Shown: positions 34,013 to 43,545, counted from the first letter of the stretch. The stretch: DNA of 64,000 nt from JBMNGN01 sp050949865 (GCA_050949865.1 JBMNGN010000005.1:186001-250000), one strand, 5' to 3'. The notes: generated by a model from the sequence alone, not told the origin. Program-made: numbers and translations.

Positions 34013-35218
34013 CTAAAATAAGTGTACTATAACTTTTTCCCCGGCCAAAATCCCTTGCTTTTCATAATTTATATGTATATACCCATCAGCAAAAGACATA
34101 ATACTCATTAACCCGGATTTGCCCAGGATAGGCTGGACAAATCTATTCCCCTGTTCTTCAACCAGTTTTACTGGAATAAAATCATCCCTCCCGGCTTGCG
34201 AGGCAATGTTCAAGGAACTAATGGCTTCCAGGCTGGCACCAGAAATGGGTCCCAGTAATGGCAGGCACAAAATATAAAATACCATTAAAGCAGATACTGG
34301 ATGTCCGGGAAGTCCAATTACCAGTTTATCTCCTATTTTTACCGCCAGGGTAGGCTTTCCAGGTTTTACTGAAATTCCATGGAACAGCATTTCTGAATCG
34401 GTAAAGGATATTAAAACATCCAGGGTAATATCCATAACCCCCACCGAACTCCCCCCGGAAATCAGGACCAAATCATTGTCATTCAGTGCTTTTGCAACCG
34501 CCTCTTTAAGTTCTGCATAATTGTCTCCGATTATCGGGTAAGTAACCGCTCTATTTCCGCACATCCTTACCGCAGAAGCTATGGAATATGTATTTACATC
34601 CCTTATTTGGCCGGCAATTGGTTTCTGTTGTATCGGCACTACCTCATTGCCGGTAGACAGAATGCCTACGTTATACGGCTTATAGACTTCAATCTCCACT
34701 ATCCCTAAAGATGCTAATAAACCTATATCCTGCGGCCTTAATACACTGCCTGGCCTGAACAGGCTTCTTCCGGTCTTAATATCTTCTCCCTTTTGCATTA
34801 TGTTTTCCCAGGGACTAACCGGCCGATAAACCAAAACTGTTTGATCTAACATTTCCGTATACTCAACCATTACTACTGCATTGGCACCGGAAGGCAGCAT
34901 TCCACCAGTTGGAATCCAGCAACACTGACCCCTCTTTAGTTCAAAATCAGGTTCAAACCCCATCCTGACCTCCCCGGTAAGTTCTAGGTAAGCAGGAAGG
35001 GAGTCGCTGCTGCCAAAAGTATCCTCGCAGAATAAAGCAAACCCGTCTACCGTAGACCGGGAAAAAGAAGGCAGATCTTCCGGGCTGGTTATCTCCTGCG
35101 CTACCATTCGATTATATGAATCAATCAGAGGAATTATTTCAGTCGGCCTAACCCTGGTAACTGCCTGTAACTTTTGAAGGGCGGCCCGATAATCCATTAC
35201 TTTTAAAAACTCTGCCAT
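34013..35218 (-). CDS. moeA: MoeA-like molybdopterin molybdotransferase, paralogue 2
   Basis: 401 residues, the most canonical MoeA in the window: SRSTVDGFAL, PTGGMLPSGANAVVMVE, GGSSVGVMD, KPGKPTLAV and GLPGHPVSALMVF are all present. It catalyses metal insertion into molybdopterin-AMP. The open frame reaches a TTG at 35242, but the predicted transcription start is at about 35244, and the ATG at 35218 begins the MAEFLKVMDYRAAL sequence expected for the family, so the shorter form is used. Transcribed divergently from the MoeA fusion gene. Confidence 0.9.
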   Translation of the reverse strand: MAEFLKVMDYRAALQKLQAVTRVRPTEIIPLIDSYNRMVAQEITSPEDLPSFSRSTVDGFALFCEDTFGSSDSLPAYLELTGEVRMGFEPDFELKRGQCCWIPTGGMLPSGANAVVMVEYTEMLDQTVLVYRPVSPWENIMQKGEDIKTGRSLFRPGSVLRPQDIGLLASLGIVEIEVYKPYNVGILSTGNEVVPIQQKPIAGQIRDVNTYSIASAVRMCGNRAVTYPIIGDNYAELKEAVAKALNDNDLVLISGGSSVGVMDITLDVLISFTDSEMLFHGISVKPGKPTLAVKIGDKLVIGLPGHPVSALMVFYILCLPLLGPISGASLEAISSLNIASQAGRDDFIPVKLVEEQGNRFVQPILGKSGLMSIMSFADGYIHINYEKQGILAGEKVIVHLF

Positions 35219-35250
35219 TTTGATACCAGCCTTAATCCACAATTTATATA

Positions 35251-35278
35251 ATTATACTTTAAGTATCGCCCAAATCAA
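35251..35278 (-). promoter_or_regulatory. Sigma-A promoter for the two minus-strand moeA genes
   Basis: Minus strand TTGATT (35278-35273), 16-bp spacer, TATAAT (35256-35251); start predicted near 35244. Confidence 0.65.
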
Positions 35279-35314
35279 GCCTAGCTATGTCCTTCCTAAC
35301 TTTTTGGGGATATT

Positions 35315-35343
35315 TTGAATACTAAGGGACAATCTAGTAAAAT
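35315..35343 (+). promoter_or_regulatory. Sigma-A promoter for the MoeA fusion gene
   Basis: Plus strand TTGAAT, 17-bp spacer, TAAAAT; start predicted near 35350, with GGGAGA before the ATG at 35374. It forms a divergent promoter pair with the moeA promoter at 35251-35278. Confidence 0.65.
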
Positions 35344-35373
35344 AAAAGCAGTTTAATCATAGGGAGAAATCTA

Positions 35374-37290
35374 ATGAACAGAAATGTTTATATTGACAAT
35401 ATGCCCCTGGAGAAAGCGTTAGAACTGTTTATTAACCGGCTAAATGAGTGTAACTACTTTAATCTGCAGAGTGAGCAAATTGATGTCTTGCAATCCCGGG
35501 GGAGAATAACCGCCAGCCCGGTATTTGCTGTAAGATCTTCCCCTCATTATACTGCCTCCGCCATGGATGGGATAGCAGTAGAATCATCAAAAACCTTTCT
35601 GGCCAGTGAGTTTAATCCGGTTAGACTTATAAGAGGCCAAGATTATATCGAGGTTGATACCGGTGATTTTGTTCCCAGACAATATGATGCAGTTATAATG
35701 ATAGAAGAAGTAAATTTTATTGATAACTATGCTCAAATAATCAAACCGGCAGTTCCCTGGCAGAATATCCGCTCGGTTGGAGAAGACCTGGTCGCCCGGG
35801 ATATGATAATACCCAGCTTGTATAAAATAGGTCCGTATGAAATAGCTTCCTTCCTTACAGGCGCTATAAAGACGGTAAATGTTATAAAACAGCCGGTAGT
35901 CTCCATAATACCAACCGGAACAGAGTTAGTTGACCAGGGGAGTGAAAACATGGCACCCGGGGAAATAGTAGAATCAAACAGCCGGATGCTGGAGGGTTTA
36001 TGTATAGAATGGGGAGCTATACCACTCAGGCATGACATTATTATCGATGATAAGCAATTAATCAAAAAATCGATCATAACCGCCAGCCAGAATTCAGATA
36101 TGATTGTTGTATGCTCAGGTTCATCAGCAGGAAGAGAGGACTACACTGCCAGCATTATCAGCGAACTGGGAGAACTGTTAGTCCATGGCTTGGCAACCAA
36201 ACCCGGGAAACCTGCTATACTCGGTATAATTGATAATAAGCCGGTAATCGGTGTTCCCGGATACCCATTGTCAGCTCAATTAATATTTGAACTTTTTGGC
36301 AAACCGATTTTATTTAAAAAACAGGGGCTTAATATGCCCCAGCCGGTTGAACTTCAGTGCTGTGTTTCCAGAAAAATCTCATCATCCATGGGTGTAGATG
36401 AATTTATTCAGGCCAATGCAGCTAGGATTAATAAACAGTACATTGCCTACCCATTAAGCAGGGGAGCTGGAATTACCACCAGTTTAGTTAAGTCTGACGG
36501 TTTTATCCATATACCCAGAGGCTATGAGGGCTTACAGGCAGGAGAAACTTGCCTGCTCAAACTAACCCGACCACTGGAGATAATCAACCAAAGCCTGGTC
36601 ACCATTGGCAGCCATGATTTATCCATAGACCTCTTAACCGATATCCTGATTCGCAAGCACGGAATCAGGCTTATTTCCTCCAATGCAGGAAGTATGGGAG
36701 GAATAATGGCTTTACGGCGTAATGAAGCTCATTTGGCTGGAATACACCTGCTGGACACTAATACCGGCGATTACAATACCAGTTATTTAAACCGCTACTT
36801 GCCAGATCGCCGATTCATACTTATTAACCTGGTCATTCGGGAACAAGGTCTGTTAGTTAAACCTGGTAACCCTTTGAAAATTAAGGAGCTATCCGATTTA
36901 ACCAGGGAGGAAGTTAGGTTTATTAACCGGCAAAAAGGCTCTGGAACCAGGGTATTGCTGGATTATCTCCTGACCAAAGCCGGTATTGAACCATCAAGGA
37001 TTAATGGCTATAATCGTGAAGAGTTTACCCATCTGGCCGTGGGGGCAGCGGTTAAGAGCGGCGGTTGTGATGTGGGCCTGGGAATATACACCATATCAAA
37101 AGCTCTGGATATTGATTTTGTTCCTATAAGCCAGGAAAGATATGATGTATGTATATTAACCGACTTGGTTTCTGAAAAGAATCTGCAGATCTTGATTAAT
37201 GCGATAAGATCCGCGGAATTCAAGCAGGGGGTTGCGAAATTAGGGGGGTATAATACTAAATTAACCGGGGAGATCCTGTTACAAAAGTAA
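35374..37290 (+). CDS. MoeA fused to a periplasmic-binding-like (PBP/LysR-type) domain
   Basis: 638 residues. Residues ~1-405 are a MoeA: YTASAMDGIAVES, IPTGTELVD, CSGSSAGREDYT, KPGKPAILG, GVPGYPLSAQ. Residues ~415-638 are a type 2 periplasmic-binding fold without a signal peptide: it starts TIGSHDLSIDLL, then SSNAGSMGGIMALRRNEAHLAGIHLLD, FINRQKGSGTRVLLDYLL, and GGCDVGLGIYTI. That second part resembles substrate-binding regions linked to molybdate/tungstate sensing proteins, so an intracellular ligand sensor or metal-donor domain is inferred. The combination is recurrent in anaerobes and archaea. GGGAGA upstream; followed by a terminator. Confidence 0.88.
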   Translation: MNRNVYIDNMPLEKALELFINRLNECNYFNLQSEQIDVLQSRGRITASPVFAVRSSPHYTASAMDGIAVESSKTFLASEFNPVRLIRGQDYIEVDTGDFVPRQYDAVIMIEEVNFIDNYAQIIKPAVPWQNIRSVGEDLVARDMIIPSLYKIGPYEIASFLTGAIKTVNVIKQPVVSIIPTGTELVDQGSENMAPGEIVESNSRMLEGLCIEWGAIPLRHDIIIDDKQLIKKSIITASQNSDMIVVCSGSSAGREDYTASIISELGELLVHGLATKPGKPAILGIIDNKPVIGVPGYPLSAQLIFELFGKPILFKKQGLNMPQPVELQCCVSRKISSSMGVDEFIQANAARINKQYIAYPLSRGAGITTSLVKSDGFIHIPRGYEGLQAGETCLLKLTRPLEIINQSLVTIGSHDLSIDLLTDILIRKHGIRLISSNAGSMGGIMALRRNEAHLAGIHLLDTNTGDYNTSYLNRYLPDRRFILINLVIREQGLLVKPGNPLKIKELSDLTREEVRFINRQKGSGTRVLLDYLLTKAGIEPSRINGYNREEFTHLAVGAAVKSGGCDVGLGIYTISKALDIDFVPISQERYDVCILTDLVSEKNLQILINAIRSAEFKQGVAKLGGYNTKLTGEILLQK

Positions 37291-37332
37291 TATTATATAT
37301 AGTTATATATTGTATAACCTTTTTTTATATTT

Positions 37333-37363
37333 TCCTTGCTATTCGGAAGAATGCAAGGATTTT
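37333..37363 (+). terminator. Terminator after the MoeA fusion gene
   Basis: TCCTTGC pairs with GCAAGGA, then a bulged T and ATTC/GAAT around a GGAA tetraloop, followed by TTTT. It lies 43 bp after the stop codon. Confidence 0.6.
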
Positions 37364-37390
37364 ATGCTTTTATGTCGAAATTTCTTCCGT

Positions 37391-37498
37391 AAGGGGGATT
37401 ATACAGAATTAGTTCTGAAGGGAGGTAGCGCCTTGTAAAGGCATTTTTACAGCCCAACCTGATTGCATGTAATGATTGCTGCCTACATTTTTTTATTT
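37391..37498 (+). other. Structured leader-like segment upstream of fdnG, identity unknown
   Basis: The stretch can fold into several local helices: CAGAA/TTCTG with a TTAG loop, AGGTAGC paired with GCTGCCT across about 50 nt, and GCCTT-GTA-AAGGC within it. It ends in ACATTTTTTT. It resembles a small multi-stem leader with a terminator, but it lacks the conserved GCCTCCC/GGAAAGG block of the Moco riboswitch found at 43586, and the best promoter for fdnG lies downstream. I cannot assign it. Confidence 0.3.
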
Positions 37499-37544
37499 TA
37501 CGATATTTCATGCATTAGTTTTGGCTGTTTGTATTTATATTAAA

Positions 37545-37554
37545 ATGCTATAAT
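37545..37554 (+). promoter_or_regulatory. Extended -10 promoter for the fdnGHI operon
   Basis: ATGCTATAAT: a TGn extension followed by a perfect TATAAT (37549-37554), no convincing -35. It would start transcription near 37561, about 40 nt before the fdnG start codon. Confidence 0.45.
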
Positions 37555-37602
37555 CTATAGAAGTTGACAAGGATTCGTGCGGAAAGGAGAGTGTTGTGTA
37601 TT

Positions 37603-40600
37603 ATGAAGGTTACCCGTAGGGATTTTATCAAGGTAACCGGTGTGACTGTAGCTAGTTTTGCGGTAGTCGATCTCGGATTTGATATGACTGCTACGGCTAA
37701 TGAAGTCAAAGGTTTACGCACCAAAGGTGTAACACCAGTACCTACAATATGCCCTTACTGTGGTGCTGGATGCGGTTTGATCGTATACGCTAAAGAAGGA
37801 GCACCTGCTGATGGACCCCAGCTGCTTAGTGTCCAGGGGGACCCAGACAACCCGATTAATAGAGGGGGAGCATGCAGTAAAGGTTCGGCGTTAATGAATC
37901 TTCGTGAAATCTATGACCCTGAGACCGGACGTCAGATAATTAATCCCCAGAGAGTTCAAAAACCTCTTTACAGAGCACCTTACAGCGACAAATGGGAAGA
38001 AAAAGAATGGGAATGGGTATTACAACGAATAGCAGAGAAGATTAAAGAAACCAGGGATCAGAATTTTGAACACAAGGATGAAAACGGGATCATTGTGAAC
38101 CGTTGTGAAGCAATTGCCCACCTTGGCGGTGCCGCACTGGACAATGAGGAGCTTCATCTTCTGGCTAAAATGAATCGAGCCCTGGGGCTGACCTGGATAG
38201 AACACCAGGCCCGTATCTGACACTCCGCAACGGTTGCCGGTCTGGCACCTACATTTGGTCGCGGAGCAATGACAAATCACTGGGTTGATTTAAAGAATAC
38301 CGATTGCGCTTTGATAATGGGAAGCAATGCGGCGGAAAACCACCCCATCTCTTTTAAATGGTTAACTGAAGCTAAAATTAACCGGGGCGCTAAAATCATC
38401 AGTGTTGATCCTAGATTTACCCGGACATCTGCCCGTTCAGATATCTATGCCCCGCTTCGTTCAGGCACAGACATTGCCTTTGTTGGTGGCATGATAAAAT
38501 ACCTGCTCGATAATAAGCTCTATCATGAAGAATATGTCCGCTACTACACCAATGCTACATTTATTGTTAAGGACAGCTTCAGTTTTAATGATGGGTTGTT
38601 CTCAGGCTATGATCCTGAAACCCGGAAGTATAATACCAGCCTCTGGGCTTTTGAAACAGATGAGGCAGGCAATTATGTAAAAGATATGACTATGGAACAT
38701 CCACGCTGTGTCTTGCAGCTTTTGAAAAAGCATTATGAACGTTATGACATTGACACAGTATGTAGTATTACCGGTACTCCCAAACACAAATATATGCAGG
38801 TGGTAGAAGCTTATTGCGCTACCGGAGCTCCAGACAAAGCCGGTACTATATTATATGCCATGGGGACAACCCAGCATACAGTTGGTACCGAAAATGTTCG
38901 CGCCTTCGCCATACTGCAGCTATTACTTGGCAATATCGGACGCCCCGGGGGCGGAGTTAATGCCCTTCGCGGCGAGTCAAACGTACAGGGTTCTACCGAC
39001 TGGGCCCTCCTGTACCACATACTGCCCGGTTACCTTAATTCAGTTGAGGCCAAGAAGCACCCAACTTATGAAGATTACCTGAGAGTTGAAACCCCGAAAT
39101 CAGGCTACTGGGTAAACAAACCTAAATTCATGGCCAGTCTTCTGAAAAGCTACTGGATAGAGGATGACCCGGCTGTTTCATATAATTATATCCCCAAGCG
39201 TATCGATGGAAAGCCTTACGCCCATATTGCCCTTTTCGAAGCGATGTACAAAGGTGAAATCAAAGGGCTTATGATCTGGGGCTCTAATCCGATCGTCGGC
39301 GGTCCCAATGCCAATAAGGAACAAGCAGCTTTGGCCAATCTTGATTGGATGGTAGCAGTAGATTTATGGCAGACTGAAACCTCTGAATTTTGGTCTTATA
39401 AAGCCTTGGAAAGGGCTACCGACAAAGACGTATACGGGCTAAAGGGTCCGAGAGAGATTAAAACTGAAGTATTTTTCCTGCCGGCATGCAGCTCCTATGA
39501 AAAAGAAGGAACCGTATCCAACAGCGGACGCTGGATGCAGTTTCGCTGGAAAGCAGCAGATCCGGTTGGAGAGTCCCGTAGTGACCTGGAAATAGTCAAT
39601 GACCTTATGATCAGGATTAAGAAGCTTTATGAGGGCAGCACCCGGGAGGAAGATAAACCTATTACCCGCTTGTTCTGGGATTTCGGCGGGGAGGGCCATC
39701 CAGATATTGATAAAATAGCCCGGGAGATAAATGGTTTCGAGGTCGTTAACGGTAAACCAGGTGCCCAGGTAGCTAACTTTACCGCATTAAAAGATGACGG
39801 GACTACAGCCTGTGGGAACTGGGTATATTCAGGGTGTTTCCCTGGTGACGAATACCTGGCCAAGAGAAGAGATAATAATGATAAACCTTATCCTGGAACC
39901 AAGCCTATTGGAAGCTATTTGAACTGGGCCTGGTGCTGGCCGCTAAATAGAAGGATTATTTACAACCGTTGTAATTCAACCCCGGATGGCAAGCCCTGGG
40001 TACCCGATTTAACTTCAATATTCTGGAACGGCAGTGAATGGGTTGGCAATGATGTACCTGATTTCGGGAAGACGACCGATCCCAACGGTCCTGGGGGCAC
40101 AGATGCTTTCATTATGAGGCCTGAAGGCGTTGGATGTATTTTCAGTACCGTTAATGAAGGTCCTTTGCCCGAACATTATGAACCTTGGGAAAGCCCGGTT
40201 AAGAATATTCTTAATAGCCAGGATTTCAACCCGATTGTAGTTGAATGGGAACCCGATAAACGAGGTACTACAGAACAATATCCAATTATCGGTACTACCT
40301 ATAGGGTTACAGAACACTGGCAAGCCGGTGCCATGACTAGGACTCTGCCATGGTTAGCAGAACTCGTGCCCAATGTCTTTGTGGAGTTGAGTGAAGAACT
40401 AGCCAAAGAAAAAGGAATCAAGAACGGTAAAGAAGTTATTATAACGACTACTCGGGGAGATATTAAAGCGATTGCCTGTGTAACTAAGCGATTTAAGCCT
40501 TTTAAGGTTCAAGGTAAAATCCTGCACCAGATTGGAGTACTGTGGCACTTTGGTTTCAACGGCTATGCCAAAGGAGACCCAGCCAATCGCTTGACTCCTC

Positions 40601-40668
40601 ACATTGGTGACGGCAATACTATGATACCTGAATACAAAGCATGGCTGTGCGATATAAGGAGGGCTTAA
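37603..40668 (+). CDS. fdnG: Selenocysteine formate dehydrogenase, catalytic subunit, Tat-exported (FdnG type)
   Basis: Molybdenum/tungsten bis-PGD formate dehydrogenase alpha subunit, 1021 residues when the in-frame TGA at 38218-38220 is read as selenocysteine (residue 206, context HQARI-U-HSATVAGL, which closely matches E. coli FdnG). The N-terminus carries the twin-arginine motif TRRDFIK, so the protein should be exported folded. The 4Fe-4S site is CPYCGAGC with a fourth Cys in ACSKG. The open frame extends back to a TTG at 37564, but the ATG at 37603 begins the signal peptide. It is followed by FeS and cytochrome b subunits, making an outward-facing membrane complex that oxidises formate or, in syntrophy, forms it. 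Confidence 0.95.
38218..38256 (+). promoter_or_regulatory. Selenocysteine insertion element (bSECIS) in fdnG
   Basis: Directly after the UGA, GGUUGCC-GGUCU-GGCACC forms a short hairpin with a GGUCU loop and a bulged U, nearly identical to the E. coli fdhF/fdnG SECIS apex recognised by SelB. Confidence 0.85.
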
Positions 40669-40670
40669 TT

Positions 40671-41471
40671 ATGAAAAATATGACAAACCTTTATGACACA
40701 AGTAAATGTACAGCCTGCCGTGGTTGCATGATAGCCTGTAAAGATTGGAATCAGTTGCCTGCAGTAATTGAACCATTTAAAGGCAATTATTCAACTCATG
40801 AGGATACCAATGGTGATACTTTTACCTATATTCGCTTTATTGAGGGTGAAGATCCGGTTGACGGTTTTTACTGGAACTTCTTAAAATACCAATGTATGCA
40901 CTGTTTTGAACCTGCATGCATGGAAGTTTGCCCGCGCAGCGCATACTCAAAAACCGAGTGGGGTGCAACGTATCACGACCCTGAAAAATGTATTGGATGT
41001 CAATATTGCACTTATGCATGTCCATTCCATATTCCTAAATATCGCAAGAGAGAAGATAAGATTACCAAATGCAATCTTTGCTATGAACGGGTAGAAGAAG
41101 GTTTAACTCCAGCTTGTGCGAGAACCTGCCCTCCCGGAGCATTAAAATTCGGTGACCGGGATGAACTTCTGGTTGAAGCTGAACAAAGGGTTAAATACCT
41201 CAGAGCCAATGGTTTTCCTAGAGCTACTATTTACGGCAGGACTGAATTGGGAGGTCTGAACAAATTATACGTTTTGACCGATACCCCGGATAAATTTGGA
41301 TTACCGGTTAATCCAACTGTATCAGGAACGATATCGTTCTGGCAGAATTGGGTACAACCGTATTTCGGCTGGTTAATTCCGTTAGCATTAGCCGGTTCAG
41401 CAGCCAGTTTCGTAACAACCAGGCTTCTAGCCAATAAAAATGGTGGCCATGGGAAAGGGGGCCATGAATAA
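40671..41471 (+). CDS. fdnH: Formate dehydrogenase iron-sulfur subunit (FdnH type)
   Basis: 266-residue electron-transfer subunit with four cysteine clusters for four 4Fe-4S centres: CTACRGCMIAC, CMHCFEPACMEVCP, CIGCQYCTYACPF and CNLCYE...CARTCP. A C-terminal hydrophobic segment (about residues 226-252, WLIPLALAGSAASFV) anchors it in the membrane, as in FdnH. It carries electrons from the FdnG active site to the cytochrome b subunit. AAGGAGG precedes the ATG 2 bp after the fdnG stop; its own stop overlaps the fdnI start (TAATG). Confidence 0.94.
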   Translation: MKNMTNLYDTSKCTACRGCMIACKDWNQLPAVIEPFKGNYSTHEDTNGDTFTYIRFIEGEDPVDGFYWNFLKYQCMHCFEPACMEVCPRSAYSKTEWGATYHDPEKCIGCQYCTYACPFHIPKYRKREDKITKCNLCYERVEEGLTPACARTCPPGALKFGDRDELLVEAEQRVKYLRANGFPRATIYGRTELGGLNKLYVLTDTPDKFGLPVNPTVSGTISFWQNWVQPYFGWLIPLALAGSAASFVTTRLLANKNGGHGKGGHE

Positions 41472-42160
41472 TGCAATTGATTCCTGAATATCGTGATGAC
41501 GTTGAAAGAGTCCAAAGATTTAATTTTACCCAGCGTTTGACTCATTGGGGACATACAGTAACCTTTTTGCTCTGTTTGTTTACCGGTTTGGTATTATTCC
41601 TGGATGGAGTTGATTGGTTAGCATTTATCTTTGGAGGTTACGGAGGAGCCGGCTTGGTTCATAGAATCTCCGCCGTATTCATGACCTTATTTATAGTAAT
41701 TTTTGTAGTATTCGATTTCAAAGGTATTATCGGCTGGATTAAAGATATCTTCCGTTTTGGAGTCAATGATATCAAGTTCCTTCTGGTATTCCCCTTCGAG
41801 TTTTTGGGATTCAAGGTTAAAATTCCACCCCAGACCAAGTTTAACGGTGGTGAAAAAGGTAACTCAATTGTTACCCCGACTATGGTTATCTTGCTGGTTC
41901 TCAGCGGATATATAATGTGGTTTCCTGCCATATTCCCGGCCTGGCTGGTAAGATTAGCTTACCCGACTCATGATTTGGCTATGATATTCTCTACCCTGAT
42001 GGTATGTATGCATGGTTATCTGGGTTCACTCCATCCCGGTTCCGGCGAATCCTTCTGGGGTATGTGGAAAGGAACAGTTAGAGCAGATTGGGCAAAGCAC
42101 CATCATACTATATGGTATGAAGAGAAGTACGGCAGTAAGGCCGAGGCGGAAGCAGAATAA
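41471..42160 (+). CDS. fdnI: Formate dehydrogenase cytochrome b subunit (FdnI type)
   Basis: 229-residue membrane protein with four hydrophobic segments; histidines expected to ligate hemes occur in the first helix region (LTHWGHTVTF), in VHRISAVF and in MVCMHGYLGSLH near the C-terminus. It passes electrons between FdnH and the quinone pool. A soluble loop rich in Lys (KFNGGEKGN) precedes helix 3. The shared TAATG with fdnH indicates coupling. A strong hairpin terminator follows 29 bp after the stop. Confidence 0.92.
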   Translation: MQLIPEYRDDVERVQRFNFTQRLTHWGHTVTFLLCLFTGLVLFLDGVDWLAFIFGGYGGAGLVHRISAVFMTLFIVIFVVFDFKGIIGWIKDIFRFGVNDIKFLLVFPFEFLGFKVKIPPQTKFNGGEKGNSIVTPTMVILLVLSGYIMWFPAIFPAWLVRLAYPTHDLAMIFSTLMVCMHGYLGSLHPGSGESFWGMWKGTVRADWAKHHHTIWYEEKYGSKAEAEAE

Positions 42161-42189
42161 TAAATTAAGAGAAATTGTTATTATATTCT

Positions 42190-42228
42190 AAAGCAATTAG
42201 GGGGAAGAAAATTCCCCCTAATTGCTTT
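42190..42228. terminator. Strong bidirectional hairpin after fdnI
   Basis: A perfect 17-bp inverted repeat (AAAGCAATTAGGGGGAA against TTCCCCCTAATTGCTTT) with a five-base loop, A-rich on one side and T-rich on the other; it should terminate the fdnGHI transcript. A second, weaker inverted repeat CCCCGATT/AATCGGGG follows at 42237-42279. Confidence 0.75.
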
Positions 42229-42302
42229 ACACACAACCCCGATTTTGAGATACTGTTAGAGAGCTTTATGCAATCGGGGCATTTAACTGTAATCAGTAAA
42301 GT

Positions 42303-42610
42303 GGAAATAACGAATATTATCAGTTCCCTTATATCCGTTATTTCCAGTACTTTTAACCTCAGCCCTTGCCACAAATGTGGCAAGAATATCATGGAAAAAA
42401 GTGCAAGGAAATAACCAATATTATCAGTTCCCTTATATCCGTTATTTCCAGTACTTTTAACCTCAGCCCTTGCCACAAATGTGGCAAGAATATCATGGAA
42501 AAAAGTGCAAGGAAATAACCAATATTATCAGTTCCCTTATATCCGTTATTTCCAGTACTTTTAACCTCAGCCCTTGCCACAAATGTGGCAAGAATATCAT
42601 GGAAAAAAGT
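42303..42610. repeat. Three tandem copies of a 104-bp unit between fdnI and fdhE
   Basis: The phrase CAGTTCCCTT recurs at 42321, 42425 and 42529, giving an exact 104-bp period over three nearly identical copies. Each unit holds two inverted repeats: GGAAATAAC/GTTATTTCC (9 bp, about 25-nt loop) and the near-palindrome CTTGCCACA-AA-TGTGGCAAG. The unit length is not a multiple of three, so it does not encode a protein repeat. The third copy runs into the ribosome-binding site of fdhE. Confidence 0.95.
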
Positions 42611-42624
42611 AAGGAGTGTTAGCA

Positions 42625-43455
42625 GTGGACAGAAAGACACCGGTCACTCTCCCAGAAGGATATCTGGATTTTTACAAAAGTTTGGAACATTGGCAAAATG
42701 AGCAGGAAATCGTTTTAAAAGGGGCTTGTTCTTTTAAGCCTGTTGATTCACTGCCGCTGGTACTATCCGAAAACAAACCATTAGTTCAGGTAAAAGGTTT
42801 TAAGCTCGATCCCCAGCTATATCAGGATAATTATTCCGAATTCCTCAACTTTTTATATAAAACCCGGCCGGAACTTGTTTCAACCTTGGACAAGATTAAA
42901 GACTCAATCCCAAAATTTAATTTTCAGATAATAACTAGTGAAATAATTAATGGAACTAACAAATACCTTGCGGAACTTGCAGCTGATATTGGGGTACCGG
43001 TAGAGTTGTTTATTTTCACTTTTGATCATGCTTTAAGACCATTCCTAAGGATTTATGCCAATCCTTATAAGGAAGAGTTAGTTAAGGATTCTTTTCCCCG
43101 ATGGGAAACTCCGACCATATGTCCTATTTGCAATGCTCGATCTAATTTCAGCCGTTTAAGACAAAATGATGGTCGAAGAATGATGTATTGCGACCGCTGT
43201 TTTTCTGAATGGGAAGCTAAATACCTGCAATGTGTATATTGCGGCAATGACGAGCCTGGTACGATCAGGTATATTTCGGTTGAAAATGATGATCCCTACC
43301 AGTTATATATCTGCGATAAATGCAAAGGTTATTTAAAAACCCTGGATGAAAGACAATCAGGCAGTAATACTGATATGTTCATTGCCAATATTGAAACCGT
43401 ATATCTGGACATGTTAGCCAAGGATAAAGGTTTTATAAACCCGCAAGGGCATTAA
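42625..43455 (+). CDS. fdhE: Formate dehydrogenase accessory protein FdhE
   Basis: 276-residue cytoplasmic maturation factor needed for assembly of active respiratory formate dehydrogenases. The C-terminal half has four CxxC motifs in rubredoxin-like arrangement (CPIC near residue 166, CDRC 189, CVYC 203, CDKC 230), which bind iron in characterised FdhE. GTG at 42625 is used because AAGGAG lies eight bases upstream; the in-frame GTG at 42616 touches that motif. It follows fdnGHI after the tandem repeats, so it may have separate expression control. Confidence 0.9.
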   Translation: MDRKTPVTLPEGYLDFYKSLEHWQNEQEIVLKGACSFKPVDSLPLVLSENKPLVQVKGFKLDPQLYQDNYSEFLNFLYKTRPELVSTLDKIKDSIPKFNFQIITSEIINGTNKYLAELAADIGVPVELFIFTFDHALRPFLRIYANPYKEELVKDSFPRWETPTICPICNARSNFSRLRQNDGRRMMYCDRCFSEWEAKYLQCVYCGNDEPGTIRYISVENDDPYQLYICDKCKGYLKTLDERQSGSNTDMFIANIETVYLDMLAKDKGFINPQGH

Positions 43456-43545
43456 GATGCGGTTAAAGCTAATCTTCCAGCCGATAATGTCGTTTATTTA
43501 CTTTATTAAAGAAGGAAATATAGTTACTATACCGAATAAATATTA

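Noticed and set aside
38218..38220. TGA in fdnG as a true stop or degradation of the gene
   Set aside because: It lies at the catalytic Sec position, the frame continues with full homology, and a SECIS-type hairpin follows. The same holds at 46346 and 54739.
42303..42610. CRISPR array
   Set aside because: Units are contiguous 104-bp direct repeats without unique spacers, and no cas genes are present.
42165..42640. Open frames running through the 104-bp repeats on both strands, including one with a CHKCGK zinc-finger-like stretch
   Set aside because: The frames change between copies because 104 is not divisible by three, and none has a ribosome-binding site or family resemblance.
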